DNA of 64,000 bases from Chitinophagaceae bacterium (GTDB lineage: Bacteria; Bacteroidota; Bacteroidia; Chitinophagales; Chitinophagaceae): contig JADKJI010000031.1 of assembly GCA_016721085.1 (NCBI GenBank), positions 1 to 64,000 on the forward strand. Reading direction: 5' to 3'. This document shows positions 10,426-19,989 of the stretch, one piece after another (positions within the stretch are counted from its first letter, which is position 1; each line of letters opens with the position of its first letter). Both the position numbers and the translations under genes were made by a program. The notes below the pieces were generated by a model that was not told the DNA's origin, made no database searches, and saw only the letters and a program-made list of their open reading frames with translations.

Positions 10426-12008
10426 ATTACCCCAAACTCCTGCTCCAACCCCAAAGAATTTTTATAAATCAAATCAAAAAATTCAGCTCCCATTCTTGAA
10501 TAATACGGCATGAAGTTTTCAATTCTTTTCTGTAATCCGTTGAGAGGGAAAAGAGCGGATTTTATCTGGTGTATGGTATTCTGATCTTCTGTATATTTTC
10601 TTTTTTCAGCTCGTAACATTTTCTTTTCAAGCTCTTCCAAAGGCTTCAAGGTCTTCGTTTTTAAAGCATCTACATGTTTTTCGAGGGTGGCATCAATAGC
10701 AACAGCCTTATTCTTCATTCCCTCATATAATTGAATAGCTGATGCAATTTCTTTGGTAAGTTGTAGTTGTCCGTTCTTATTTCGTTTTACAAGAGTATTG
10801 ATAAGAGTAGTTTCTGACTGAAAATAATCAAGAACACCAAAACCTGATTTCCTGATCTTATCCTGCCACTTATCAGGAACAAGCAAGAAAGAATTCCGCA
10901 ATACCAAAACCGGATAAGGAACTTTGTAATGAGTAAATAGCTCTTTTAATTCCAGCCAATAAGCTGTTTCTCCACCACCTCCAACAAAAGCGATATTAGG
11001 AAGAACTGTTTCCTGGAACAAGCCACGAAGAATAACGTTCGGACTGAATCTTTCCGGATGGGTTTTTAATTCTGTCAGGATTTCTTCGGTACTGAATACA
11101 ATATCAGTATCAGTAACTATAAATTGCTCTCCTTTCTTTTCAATGCGATTACGGAGATTATCCTTAAAGTAAAAAAGGTTTATTTCACGTGGATGCGCCT
11201 GAACTTTATAATTTTTTTCCAGTTCGGAAGTGGTCTTTGAAACCATTGATGAAGGAATATGCTGTAAAAGATCTTCTTCAAAAACTGCACACATTAATTC
11301 TTTTAGGATAGCTGTATCGGGCACAATCACCACCAAACCAAACCTTGAAAACAAACCATGCAATAGTTTAAACGTGGCTGTTTGGATATCGGCACTATTC
11401 AGATAAGCATCTTTCAGAATTGAAACAAGTTCCTTACCAAATGGAAGAACAGAAAGTTCCCCTTCTATCCTATTGATTAAAGAATCCAAACCTTTAGTAG
11501 ACATCTTACCCACGGCACCCTTTTGCTTGGTATTCCAAACAATCTTCTCATTGCTGAGATAAAATTTTCCTAACTCATCGAGGTCAGCATCTTCACTACC
11601 CATCCAGTACACAGGTACAAAATCGTATGATGGGAATTCTTGCTTCAGGGTTTCAGCCAATCTTACGGCATGTAAAATCTTATAGACAAAATATAAGGTA
11701 CCAGTAAAAAGGGCCGGCTGGTGTGCTGTGCAAATAGTAAAAGTGGTTTGCTTGCTGAGGGATTCAATTTTTTGATTAACTATTTCACTTGAGGGCAATC
11801 CTTCATATTGATTCTGCAGGTGTTTTACAAGTCTTGTTCTATCGGTTGGGAACTCTTTTCGCGCTTCAATGGCGGCTTTCATTCCCTCAATAGTGACAGG
11901 ATGCTTATAAAAAGGTTTCAATGCCGGGGCAGCATCCAGATAGTCAGTTATCAAAGACGAAAAATATCCTGTTTGCCTATAAGTGAGCTTAGTGAAATTC
12001 CCCTGCAT
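10413..12008 (-). CDS. bshC: Bacillithiol biosynthesis cysteine-adding enzyme BshC
   Basis: 531 aa, full length for the family. Adds cysteine to glucosaminyl-malate, the last step of bacillithiol synthesis, the low-molecular-weight thiol of Firmicutes and many Bacteroidota. Visible family motifs: CTAHQPALFTGTLYFVYKI (HIGH-like nucleotide-fold motif region), VYWMGSEDADLDEL, and LRGLFQETVLPNIAFVGGGGE with the AYWLELKELF segment. A coiled-coil stretch (about residues 420-490, Lys/Glu-rich) precedes the C-terminus. bshA and bshB are not in the window. Start ATG at 12008. Confidence 0.92.
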   Translation of the reverse strand: MQGNFTKLTYRQTGYFSSLITDYLDAAPALKPFYKHPVTIEGMKAAIEARKEFPTDRTRLVKHLQNQYEGLPSSEIVNQKIESLSKQTTFTICTAHQPALFTGTLYFVYKILHAVRLAETLKQEFPSYDFVPVYWMGSEDADLDELGKFYLSNEKIVWNTKQKGAVGKMSTKGLDSLINRIEGELSVLPFGKELVSILKDAYLNSADIQTATFKLLHGLFSRFGLVVIVPDTAILKELMCAVFEEDLLQHIPSSMVSKTTSELEKNYKVQAHPREINLFYFKDNLRNRIEKKGEQFIVTDTDIVFSTEEILTELKTHPERFSPNVILRGLFQETVLPNIAFVGGGGETAYWLELKELFTHYKVPYPVLVLRNSFLLVPDKWQDKIRKSGFGVLDYFQSETTLINTLVKRNKNGQLQLTKEIASAIQLYEGMKNKAVAIDATLEKHVDALKTKTLKPLEELEKKMLRAEKRKYTEDQNTIHQIKSALFPLNGLQKRIENFMPYYSRMGAEFFDLIYKNSLGLEQEFGVIEVI

Positions 12009-12071
12009 GTAAAAAATTGAGCCTCAAATTACAAAATTTGCCCTTATAAGGGGCCATTGTACTTATTTGAA

Positions 12072-12902
12072 CTATTTCAGTTCATACGCTATGACACTAT
12101 TTCTCCAGAAAGTAGGTACAAATATCATTCTGGCAATAGGATCGTATGCAATATCTGCTGAGTTGAACTTGGTATTCCTTGTATCCAATAATTTCTCTTT
12201 GGTGCCGTCTGGATATACATAATAGATAACTCCTGCCCAGCAAGAAACCAGGAATTCCTTTCCAGTAACAGGTTCAACACCATCTGTTCCACCTTCCATT
12301 CCATCTGCCAGTTTAGTAAGCTTACGGTCATACTCCACTTTCAACAATGCCCCTTTATCCAGTATATAAAGATTTTCATTGAACCATTTTACGCCATTAG
12401 GGCCTTGTAATCCTTCAACGAAAGGACTGGCATCATTTCCCTTAACTACATAAACACGTTTCCCTTTTGAATCTGATACGTAAATATTGCCTTTGGGGTC
12501 AATGCTGATATCATTCAAATTTTCGGCATAAGGAACCGGGATACGCTTTTTAATTTCTCCTTTTTTGATATCTATCTGAACAACATCGGTAAGGTCGGCA
12601 ACATACAAATAGCCTTTATAAATACCCATTCCTTTGGGAGCCTGTAATCCCCTCACCCAGTCAACTGCTATTATCTTACCATCCATACCCAGTTTACCGA
12701 TGGAACCCTTATTATCGCGCCCCCAGGGATCCAGGCCATCAATATTAGAAACATACAGCACTTTGTTCTCATTATCGATCAATACAGACTCAGGCACTTT
12801 AAATGTTGAATCTGTTTCCCAAACCTTTAGAAGGCTGTGCTGCTGTGCATAGCTTGTAACAACTAAGGAAGCTGTAAATAAGGCAAATAGTATTCTCTTC
12901 AT
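12072..12902 (-). CDS. Secreted SMP-30/NHL-type beta-propeller protein
   Basis: 276 aa with a cleavable signal peptide (ends SYAQ), so periplasmic or extracellular. The rest is a six-bladed propeller with repeated strands such as NKVLYVSNIDG, GYLYVADLTDVV, GNIYVSDSKGKRVYV and ENLYILDKGALL, the pattern of the SMP-30/gluconolactonase/NHL superfamily. Possible lactonase metal ligands (Glu in KVPESVLID, Asn in GPNGVKW) are present, but activity is not assured. It is the last gene of the minus-strand hydroxyproline/arabinosidase run, 41 bases after the D-amino-acid dehydrogenase gene. It may be unrelated housekeeping, or a sugar lactonase; I cannot decide. Confidence 0.7.
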   Translation of the reverse strand: MKRILFALFTASLVVTSYAQQHSLLKVWETDSTFKVPESVLIDNENKVLYVSNIDGLDPWGRDNKGSIGKLGMDGKIIAVDWVRGLQAPKGMGIYKGYLYVADLTDVVQIDIKKGEIKKRIPVPYAENLNDISIDPKGNIYVSDSKGKRVYVVKGNDASPFVEGLQGPNGVKWFNENLYILDKGALLKVEYDRKLTKLADGMEGGTDGVEPVTGKEFLVSCWAGVIYYVYPDGTKEKLLDTRNTKFNSADIAYDPIARMIFVPTFWRNSVIAYELK

Positions 12903-12943
12903 ATTGACAAATTTTCAATTGCAATCTGCAATAAAATACAGCA

Positions 12944-14194
12944 TTATCCAAACCGCTCTACCTTAAATGCTGTTAAATCCATGCTTAACGGCTTTTCGTC
13001 GGCCAGTTCACTCACTAATTTTCCGGTTCCTGCCCCAAGACTAAGTCCAATCATGGCATGACCGGTTGCAACAATACAGTTAGGGATATTGTTCAATCGG
13101 CCGATATATGGCATGCCATCAGGTGAGCAAGGACGGTATCCATACCAAACATCTTCCATTTTTGGCATCTGGATGTCAAATTCGGGTATGAACTTCTTTA
13201 CAGATTCCAAAATACCCGCTACCCTGCTCATTTGTGGTGGTCTTGATGTAGTGGTAATTTCCATAGTTCCTCCAAAACGGATCTTGTTTCCATCCATTGG
13301 GGTTAGTGCCACCCTGCCTTCTACCAGAACAGCTGGATAATTGAGTTTATATTTCGAATTTTCTAATGTTAGTGAATAACCCCTGCCTGGCATTAATGGT
13401 AGTTTAAGGTCCAATAAAGCCGCTGTCTCTCTGCTCCACGATCCTGTGGCAATTACTACCACATCAGCATCATAAACTGCTTTATTCGTCTTTACCCTTT
13501 TTATACGGTTACTTTCCTTCTCAAAACCCGTCACTTGTTCATTAGGTACTAAGGTTACTTTATTCTCCTGCATCCATCTTACAAAATCACGCATCAATTT
13601 ATTGGGATAGAGATGGGCATCACATTTAAAATACACAGCTCCCTGAATATTTAATCGGGTTTGGGGCTCCATAGCCTGAACCTGTTCTGCTGTCATATAC
13701 TCCGTTTCCAAACCAAGGGATAATGCCTTTTCCACCAGCTCGTGTCCATGGGCCGCTTTTTCCTTTGTAAGGAAATATTCGAAAAGTCCTTTGTGTTCAT
13801 ACGCAAAATCAAACCCAGGTGCAGAAACCAATTCTTCATAACATTTCTGGCTCATAAGAGCAGCATCACGAAGAGGGATAGCTGCTTTTTCAACATTCTT
13901 GTCCGTGGCACTCTTTATGAATTTCAAACCCCAGTCGATCAACGACCAGCTTAATCTTGGTTGCACATAAAAAGGACTCTTGGAATTCAGCATCCAGCGC
14001 AATCCCTGTTGCACAATACCGGGTGTAGCCAATGGCACAAAATGGCTCGGACAAACATATCCGGCATTGCCATAAGAACAGTTATTCAGGAAATCACTTT
14101 GATCGATTACGGTTACATCCCAACCGTTTTTACTTAAATAATAGGCCGAGCTCATTCCGATAACTCCGCCGCCAACTACGATAGCCTTGCTCAT
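12944..14194 (-). CDS. FAD-dependent D-amino-acid dehydrogenase, probable cis-4-hydroxy-D-proline dehydrogenase
   Basis: 416 aa DadA/DAO-family flavoprotein. The N-terminal FAD-binding motif VVGGGVIGMSSAYYLSKNGWDV is clear; the C-terminal FAD contact region is YRPCSPDGMPYIGRLNNIPN followed by GHAMIGLSLGAGTG. No signal peptide, so cytoplasmic or membrane-associated. D-amino-acid dehydrogenases of this kind oxidise cis-4-hydroxy-D-proline to 1-pyrroline-4-hydroxy-2-carboxylate in bacterial hydroxyproline catabolism. That role is inferred from the epimerase at 25.8 kb, deaminase at 33.5 kb and semialdehyde dehydrogenase at 30.6 kb. It lies at the far end of the gene run from the regulator. Confidence 0.85.
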   Translation of the reverse strand: MSKAIVVGGGVIGMSSAYYLSKNGWDVTVIDQSDFLNNCSYGNAGYVCPSHFVPLATPGIVQQGLRWMLNSKSPFYVQPRLSWSLIDWGLKFIKSATDKNVEKAAIPLRDAALMSQKCYEELVSAPGFDFAYEHKGLFEYFLTKEKAAHGHELVEKALSLGLETEYMTAEQVQAMEPQTRLNIQGAVYFKCDAHLYPNKLMRDFVRWMQENKVTLVPNEQVTGFEKESNRIKRVKTNKAVYDADVVVIATGSWSRETAALLDLKLPLMPGRGYSLTLENSKYKLNYPAVLVEGRVALTPMDGNKIRFGGTMEITTTSRPPQMSRVAGILESVKKFIPEFDIQMPKMEDVWYGYRPCSPDGMPYIGRLNNIPNCIVATGHAMIGLSLGAGTGKLVSELADEKPLSMDLTAFKVERFG

Positions 14195-14224
14195 GAAAAA
14201 GAAATTATAATTGCGAAAAAGTGT

Positions 14225-14449
14225 TGATTGATAAGTTTAAGGCTTAAGGTTTAAGGTTTCTAAGGACAGTCATAAAAACTATTTATTAACCCTATACCTT
14301 GTTTTATATTCAATAACCTAACCCTATTACTTATTTCTAATAACTCTTAACTAAAAACTTATTACTTACAACTCATTACTTAATACTTATCCGCCGCGGC
14401 GGACCGACTCCCGACTCCCGACTCCCGACTCCAGACTAAAGACTCCCAA
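14225..14449. repeat. Short-period intergenic repeats (TTTAAGG, ACTTATTACTT and CGACTCC tracts)
   Basis: Three low-complexity tracts in sequence: TTAAGGCTTAAGGTTTAAGG words (about 14237-14265), ACTTATTACTTA-like words (about 14330-14388), then a 14-base perfect palindrome TCCGCCGCGGCGGA (14390-14403) followed by tandem heptamers CGACTCC/GACTCCC up to the stop codon of the next gene. No ORF. On the mRNA of the upstream gene this would be a G-rich 3' tail. Confidence 0.65.
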
Positions 14450-16795
14450 CTACTTCCTCATAGTTCTCGCTCCAAAAACCCTGCCTGCTGTTTTGCCATA
14501 ATTGGCTTCGATTCTCACACTAATCTGCTTTTTGTCTTTGATCAATTCAGCAGGTAAAGTATATTCCAGATCATAGAACTTACCAGTTTTTCCTCCAGGC
14601 CACTCTACAGTAGCAATTTTTATTCCTTCTACCAAAATATCGAATTTTCGATCTTTGTCGTCACCGATATAGGTCAGCAATAAACTCGCGCCTAATTCTA
14701 CCTTCATATCGAATGAAAAATAATTTTCTCTTCTTGCTTCCCTTCCGGTTCTTCCAAGAGCTTCATCCACATAAGATTTTTCACTGGCTTTGAGGTTATG
14801 ATCTCTTTCAGGCTGCATTTCCCCGATTCGGAAATTATCGATAGTACGAAGTTCAATTTCTTTCGCCCTTGCCTTCTCTGCTTCATATTCCTTTTGGAGA
14901 TTTGTCCATGCTTCCGGGGTGAAATAATCCCAGTACACACTATAATACTGATCATAAACAGAATAAAATGGAACCAACTTTACATCAAAGGGTTTTCCTA
15001 CCCCGTTCATTTCAAATGAAAGTGGCTGTGAAGTGGTCTTTATCCAGGAAGCAACATTTCTGTTATCGGTAAGCAATACTGGAGTTCCATAAACAGGATC
15101 TGGTTTATTCTTGCCTAACAATCCAGCTAATACAATTGGTCCATATTTGAATGCAATCCTGTTCTTGTTATCCGGCATCGATTCGGTATAAAGGAACATA
15201 GGGAAAGAAAATTCCAATACATCATTCGAATTGAACTTCCCTTTTACAAGTATAAACCCATTCTCATCATACCCAAACTTTATACTTTTACCGTTTAGTT
15301 TAATTGCTATGTCCTGATTTGTCCAGCTTGGCTTGTGAATTTTCAGAATCAATTCTTTTTTTGCTGCAGACAGAAACCTAATACGAACATTATTATCGTT
15401 AGGAAACTTTGTTTCGAGGTTTAACAGGACTGATTTTGACTTCCAATTTAATTGGGAAGGGATAAAGAGATTTACATAAAGGGCTCCGTCATCTCCTTCA
15501 TTAAATATACTTTCAGCGTATTTACTATGGTTCTCAATGCCACTACCAACACAACAAGTGAACGTATTGAAGGAATCACTAAAAGCTTTTTGAGTACCCA
15601 TACGAAGGGGGACAAAATAGCACATCATACCATTTGTTGGATTCTGTGAAGCGAGTATATGGTTATACAAGGCCCTTTCATAATAATCCAATAGTTCATT
15701 AGAGGGCTGCAAAGAGAATAAATGCCTTGTCAACTTCAGCATATTGTAGGTATTGCAGGTCTCACAGGTATTGTCACTAAGCCTATCACTCAAAGAATCG
15801 GCTTTGCCACAATACTCATAGTTACTATTTCCCCCAATCACATAACTATGATGATTTACCATCGTTGACCAGAAAAAAGAAGCGATAGTCTTGTCTCTTT
15901 CATTACCTGTCAATTCATATTGACGGGCACTTCCAATGGCCTTGGGAACATTGGTATTGCTATGCTTTCCTGGTAATGGATCAATTTTTTGAGCCAATTT
16001 GCCCATTACAAATTCATCATAGAACTTATAAGATAAGTCCAGATATTTTTTATCGCCCGTGTACGAATAGATATTTGCTAACACATCATTCATTCCCCCG
16101 TATTCACAATTCAACATCTTTAGCCTTAGTGAATCCGATAAATGGTTTACTGTATTATATGTCCAGTCAGCCATTCCTTTCACTACTTTCAAGGCCTTTT
16201 CGTTATCACAATACAAATATGCATCACATAAACCCGCCATCACTTTGTGAACAGTATACCAGGGGCTCCAGCCTCCATTAAGATCGAATCCTCCTGTTCT
16301 TATTTTTCCGAGAGCCACATTCCCAAATATGCTGTCCTCTTTTGGAATAGCTCCAACATAACCAGTCTTTCTTGCTATCTGACAACGCTCGAGTTCATTT
16401 ACTATATAGGTTACTTTGTCCTTGAAGGCTTTCTGACCGGTGGCCACATACATCATTGAAAGAGCAGAAAGATAATGACCCATGGTATGACCAGAAAGTC
16501 CATCACTTTCCCATCCTCCATAAATAGAATCTTTAACTGGCAAGCCTGCATTTTGATAAAACCTATATAATAACCTGTTGGGTGACAGCAACATAAGGTA
16601 AGCACTATCCTTACTCATGGCATTGCTGAAGGGGCTATTCAATAATTTTACATCCTTCAGATTAAAACCATAAGCCTTTACAGGAACAACAGGAGACACT
16701 TTTACTTTTGCATTGCTCTTTTCAGGAACATATGACTGTCCCAAAGCTGAAAAACACAGATAACAGGAAATAATACCTACTACAATCTTTCGCAT
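14450..16795 (-). CDS. Secreted beta-L-arabinofuranosidase-type glycoside hydrolase (DUF1680, GH146-like)
   Basis: 781 aa. Signal peptide (ends SALGQ), then an alpha/alpha-barrel of the DUF1680 family (about residues 45-600), a beta-sandwich, and an extra C-terminal domain (about 660-781). The length and C-terminal extension resemble GH146 (type enzyme BT0349, a beta-L-arabinofuranosidase) more than GH127. The zinc-thiolate catalytic set is intact: Glu345 and Cys347 in NTCETCNTYN, and Cys414-Cys415 in TFTCCVGSG. These enzymes release beta-linked L-arabinofuranose from plant arabinans or arabinosylated hydroxyproline. It follows the GH5-like gene by only 3 bases, so the two are co-transcribed. 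Exact substrate unknown. Confidence 0.88.
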   Translation of the reverse strand: MRKIVVGIISCYLCFSALGQSYVPEKSNAKVKVSPVVPVKAYGFNLKDVKLLNSPFSNAMSKDSAYLMLLSPNRLLYRFYQNAGLPVKDSIYGGWESDGLSGHTMGHYLSALSMMYVATGQKAFKDKVTYIVNELERCQIARKTGYVGAIPKEDSIFGNVALGKIRTGGFDLNGGWSPWYTVHKVMAGLCDAYLYCDNEKALKVVKGMADWTYNTVNHLSDSLRLKMLNCEYGGMNDVLANIYSYTGDKKYLDLSYKFYDEFVMGKLAQKIDPLPGKHSNTNVPKAIGSARQYELTGNERDKTIASFFWSTMVNHHSYVIGGNSNYEYCGKADSLSDRLSDNTCETCNTYNMLKLTRHLFSLQPSNELLDYYERALYNHILASQNPTNGMMCYFVPLRMGTQKAFSDSFNTFTCCVGSGIENHSKYAESIFNEGDDGALYVNLFIPSQLNWKSKSVLLNLETKFPNDNNVRIRFLSAAKKELILKIHKPSWTNQDIAIKLNGKSIKFGYDENGFILVKGKFNSNDVLEFSFPMFLYTESMPDNKNRIAFKYGPIVLAGLLGKNKPDPVYGTPVLLTDNRNVASWIKTTSQPLSFEMNGVGKPFDVKLVPFYSVYDQYYSVYWDYFTPEAWTNLQKEYEAEKARAKEIELRTIDNFRIGEMQPERDHNLKASEKSYVDEALGRTGREARRENYFSFDMKVELGASLLLTYIGDDKDRKFDILVEGIKIATVEWPGGKTGKFYDLEYTLPAELIKDKKQISVRIEANYGKTAGRVFGARTMRK

Positions 16796-16798
16796 TAG

Positions 16799-17845
16799 TT
16801 ATTTTTTTGAGGTCAGTTGTTTTATCAAATCCGTCTCTTTTGAGTCATATGGTGTTCCATCTTTTCGGAAAACATCATGGAACCACAGTTTAGGTTCAGG
16901 GCTTCCTTCCTTACTTCCCCATGGGAAAATGGTATTGCTTTTACCACTAACCAATCCCCAGTTGATGGCACCTACCTTATATTTTTTGAACAATGGCAGA
17001 TGAGTTTCAAAACGGCTATTATTGGTTCTTGCCATATATTCACTACAAATGACTGGACGACCCATTTTAGTTTTAGCGATCAACTCTTTTTGAAGACTAG
17101 TGGTATCACTATAATTATGAAAGGTTATGATATCTGAGTTTGCCAATACATAATCATTAAGCACTTTATTATCGTACCAGGTAGCAGAAGTTAAAGGTTG
17201 TGATGGACGAACCGACCAGGCCCAGAGATACATTTTCTTTAATAATTGAAAAGAGCCTAAATCATAACCGCTGTTACCTGGTTCATTGTAAAGATCCCAC
17301 ATCAATATCCTTTTATCATCCTTAAAAGTGGTAAGGACATCCTTTACATATTTCTCGAGATAGGTCCAATGAAGAGTGCTGTCATGAACATTTTTTGAAG
17401 GACTTCTCACCCATCCGCTATTGTGAACACCAGGTTTTGGTTTCGGTTGGGTGCCAATTTTAGCATCAGGGTTCCAGCAATCATCAAGGATAGTGAATAG
17501 GATCTTTATTTTATGACGGGAAGCAATTGAAAGGAAATTATCCATTCTTTCTTTGAATCCAGCAGGGTCTGCTTTCCAGGCCAAATCATGCAGGTAAACC
17601 CGCATTACATTCATTCCAATACCTTGTGCCCATCCCAATTCCTTATCAATAGTATTGGCATCATATGTTTCTGCCTGCCACATCTCTAATTGATTGATGG
17701 CTGTACTGGGTAAGAAATTGGCTCCAACCAACCAGCCTTGCTTCTTATACCAGTCGTTTGCTTTTTTTGCAGACCAGATTTTCTTTTGGGAAAAACTGGT
17801 CACAGTAACTACGCATAATAAAGCAAGAAATATAAATTTTTTCAT
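16799..17845 (-). CDS. Secreted GH5-like (clan GH-A) glycoside hydrolase
   Basis: 348 aa. A signal peptide (ends TSFSQ) precedes a TIM-barrel glycoside hydrolase. Probable acid/base is Glu188 in WDLYNEPGN and probable nucleophile Glu269 in VICSEYMAR, the clan GH-A arrangement. Similar proteins are usually named cellulase-family or 1,4-beta-xylanase, but this does not establish the substrate. The ATG at 17845 is chosen over a longer in-frame start at 17968 because it starts directly at MKKFIFLALL, and the extra upstream part only overlaps the preceding gene in another frame. Two bases separate it from the preceding stop and three from the next start. Confidence 0.85.
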   Translation of the reverse strand: MKKFIFLALLCVVTVTSFSQKKIWSAKKANDWYKKQGWLVGANFLPSTAINQLEMWQAETYDANTIDKELGWAQGIGMNVMRVYLHDLAWKADPAGFKERMDNFLSIASRHKIKILFTILDDCWNPDAKIGTQPKPKPGVHNSGWVRSPSKNVHDSTLHWTYLEKYVKDVLTTFKDDKRILMWDLYNEPGNSGYDLGSFQLLKKMYLWAWSVRPSQPLTSATWYDNKVLNDYVLANSDIITFHNYSDTTSLQKELIAKTKMGRPVICSEYMARTNNSRFETHLPLFKKYKVGAINWGLVSGKSNTIFPWGSKEGSPEPKLWFHDVFRKDGTPYDSKETDLIKQLTSKK

Positions 17846-17847
17846 CG

Positions 17848-19905
17848 TTACTTGTTTGAAATTACTGGAAATGCTGATATGCGAAGTTTGGCTGCTCCCA
17901 TTGGAACCAGCGTGATCTCTTCTTCTTTTTCTCCCGATACAACCGGACTTTGAGGAAGTACCCCACAAAGACCGTACTTATCAATAGTCCATGATGGTAT
18001 CTTTTTTCCTTTAGTCTTTATTTCAATTGGAACTGTCGACAAAGTAAATGGATTATTATCTGCAGGCCATGTCTTCTTTGATATTGAAAAATTAGCAGGA
18101 ATATCATATCCAGTTAAAAACAATCCATAATTCCAGGGAGAAGCAGGGAATATTTCAAAAGATGGCCATTTGGTGTGATCAACATTTTCTCTCCACTTGG
18201 CATCCCATTGGGCTGTTTGTTGTCCATCCATTTGTCTGTATTCTTCTTTTATTTTCAGGGAATACGTCAAAGGTCCATAATTCACACTGGCAAAACCCTT
18301 ATTACTTACCCAGGTTCTTACACTAATTTTCATTGGCAATTTGAGTGTAACCTTATCACCCGACTTCCATGTTTTTGTGATCCTGATATATTTTCCTTTA
18401 GCATTAGCGGTAGCTATAGGTTGACCATTTACCATAAAAGTTGCGCTATCAGCCCAGGAAGGAACTCGGAAATAGAAAGGAAAATCTACAGGCTTATCAG
18501 TCTTCACTTCGAACGCGATATCTTCATCAAATGGATAATTGGTTGTTTCGCTTATTACTACAGAATCACCTTTCCCAACTTTTATTTTGGATTAACTGGA
18601 ACTATAGAACATAGCTGCAACACCATCGTCGGGAGTTGCCATAATTAGGTGTTCTGCATAATAGACCCAGCCACTGGTATGATTGTGTTGACAGCACCTG
18701 CTACTGAATGGATTCATCATCAGGTAGGGTCCACCATTATCAATACCGGGAGAATGATCCTTACTATCGCTAACTACCATATTGGGTCCGGTAAGATATC
18801 TCAATGATTTTTGGTCTGGCATAAAAGCAGCCGGGAAAGTATTGAAAGCTACATCTTCACAATTCTCAGCCCATTTTTTATCACCTGTAAATCGTAGTAA
18901 CATTTCATCTGAAGCCATTTGTTCCAACATGCCACAGGTTTCAACACATTGTCTGGGATCAGTATATCCAACCCTGCTATTTTCATCTGAACCGAACATA
19001 CCACCAGGTACCTGCCCATATTTTTCACGTATCAATTCAAAATTGTTATAGGTAGCATTCCTGTCTTTTTCATTATGTGATTGCAGAAAATAGGTGGCAG
19101 GTTCCCTGAAACATTGTGCAATATTCACATTATGCCAATTGGGCAATGTAGTGTCTTGTCGCCAATTTGCTGTATTACGGTGTATTTTTTCAGCAAGACT
19201 TAATAATGTAGTATCCCCATTGATATTATATAACCAGTAAACGCTATATAGGTTATCGCCTCCCCTGCTGTTCTCCCAATAATCTTTCAGGAATAAACTG
19301 TCAGGAACTGTTTGTTGCCATTTAAAATAATTTCCCATTACCTGAAGCACCCTTTTGTCGTTGCTGTATTCGTAATAAGATTGCAAACTGAAAAACATCA
19401 GCATATTCGCCCAGAGGTCTCTTTTCCCATTTCTATATACAATGGGGCCAAAATCGCCAGTAGGTCGTTGGCTATCCATTGCAGCATCTAACCAAATTCT
19501 TGCTTCATCAATCATCTTTTTGTTTCCTAATACATAACCGATATTGCCATAGCCTTTTAACCAATAGGGCATTTCTTCCCATCCATATTTACCTAAACCA
19601 TCTTTACTTAACCAGGCACTGCTGTCTTTTCGTAACCATACACTGATCTCACTTAAATTACCTGCTAATCCATTGCTCTGTAATTCCAACATTTTTCCAA
19701 GCCATGATGCTGGCTTGATAGTACCCACAGGTAATTTGTATAGATATAATGATTGCAGTGGAGCCCTGTTATTTACATAATTACTATTGGATAAAGTGTT
19801 ATCGATTTTTTCGACAACATCAACTTCCATTTTATTCTCCTTACCATTACAACTATAAAGAGTGAATGTCACTGCAAGCGGAAGCAAAAGGAAGTAATTC
19901 TTCAT
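17848..19905 (-). pseudogene. DUF1680 (GH127-like) lipoprotein hydrolase interrupted by an in-frame TAA
   Basis: About 685 codons including one internal stop. The lipoprotein signal (ending TLYSC) is followed by the alpha/alpha-barrel with conserved Glu322/Cys324 (QCVETCGMLE) and Cys404-Cys405 (SRCCQHNHT), matching the zinc-thiolate site of beta-L-arabinofuranosidases. The TAA at 18592-18594 is in the same frame as the downstream part, which reads on through KIKVGKGDSVVISETTNYPF into the beta-sandwich up to 17848. So this is a nonsense codon, not a frameshift, unlike the other broken genes in the window. CAA or GAA to TAA is the simplest change. The catalytic domain would survive in a truncated product, without its C-terminal sandwich. 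Confidence 0.85.
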
Positions 19906-19989
19906 AAATAGAATGTTATTACAGTCAGAACTTATTAGACTCTCTCGAATACCAGGTAAGCAAAAATCATTGATTCACTAACTCTATAC

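Noticed and set aside
18592..18594. Stop-codon readthrough or recoding in the DUF1680 gene
   Set aside because: TAA is not a selenocysteine or pyrrolysine codon and no recoding structure is seen.
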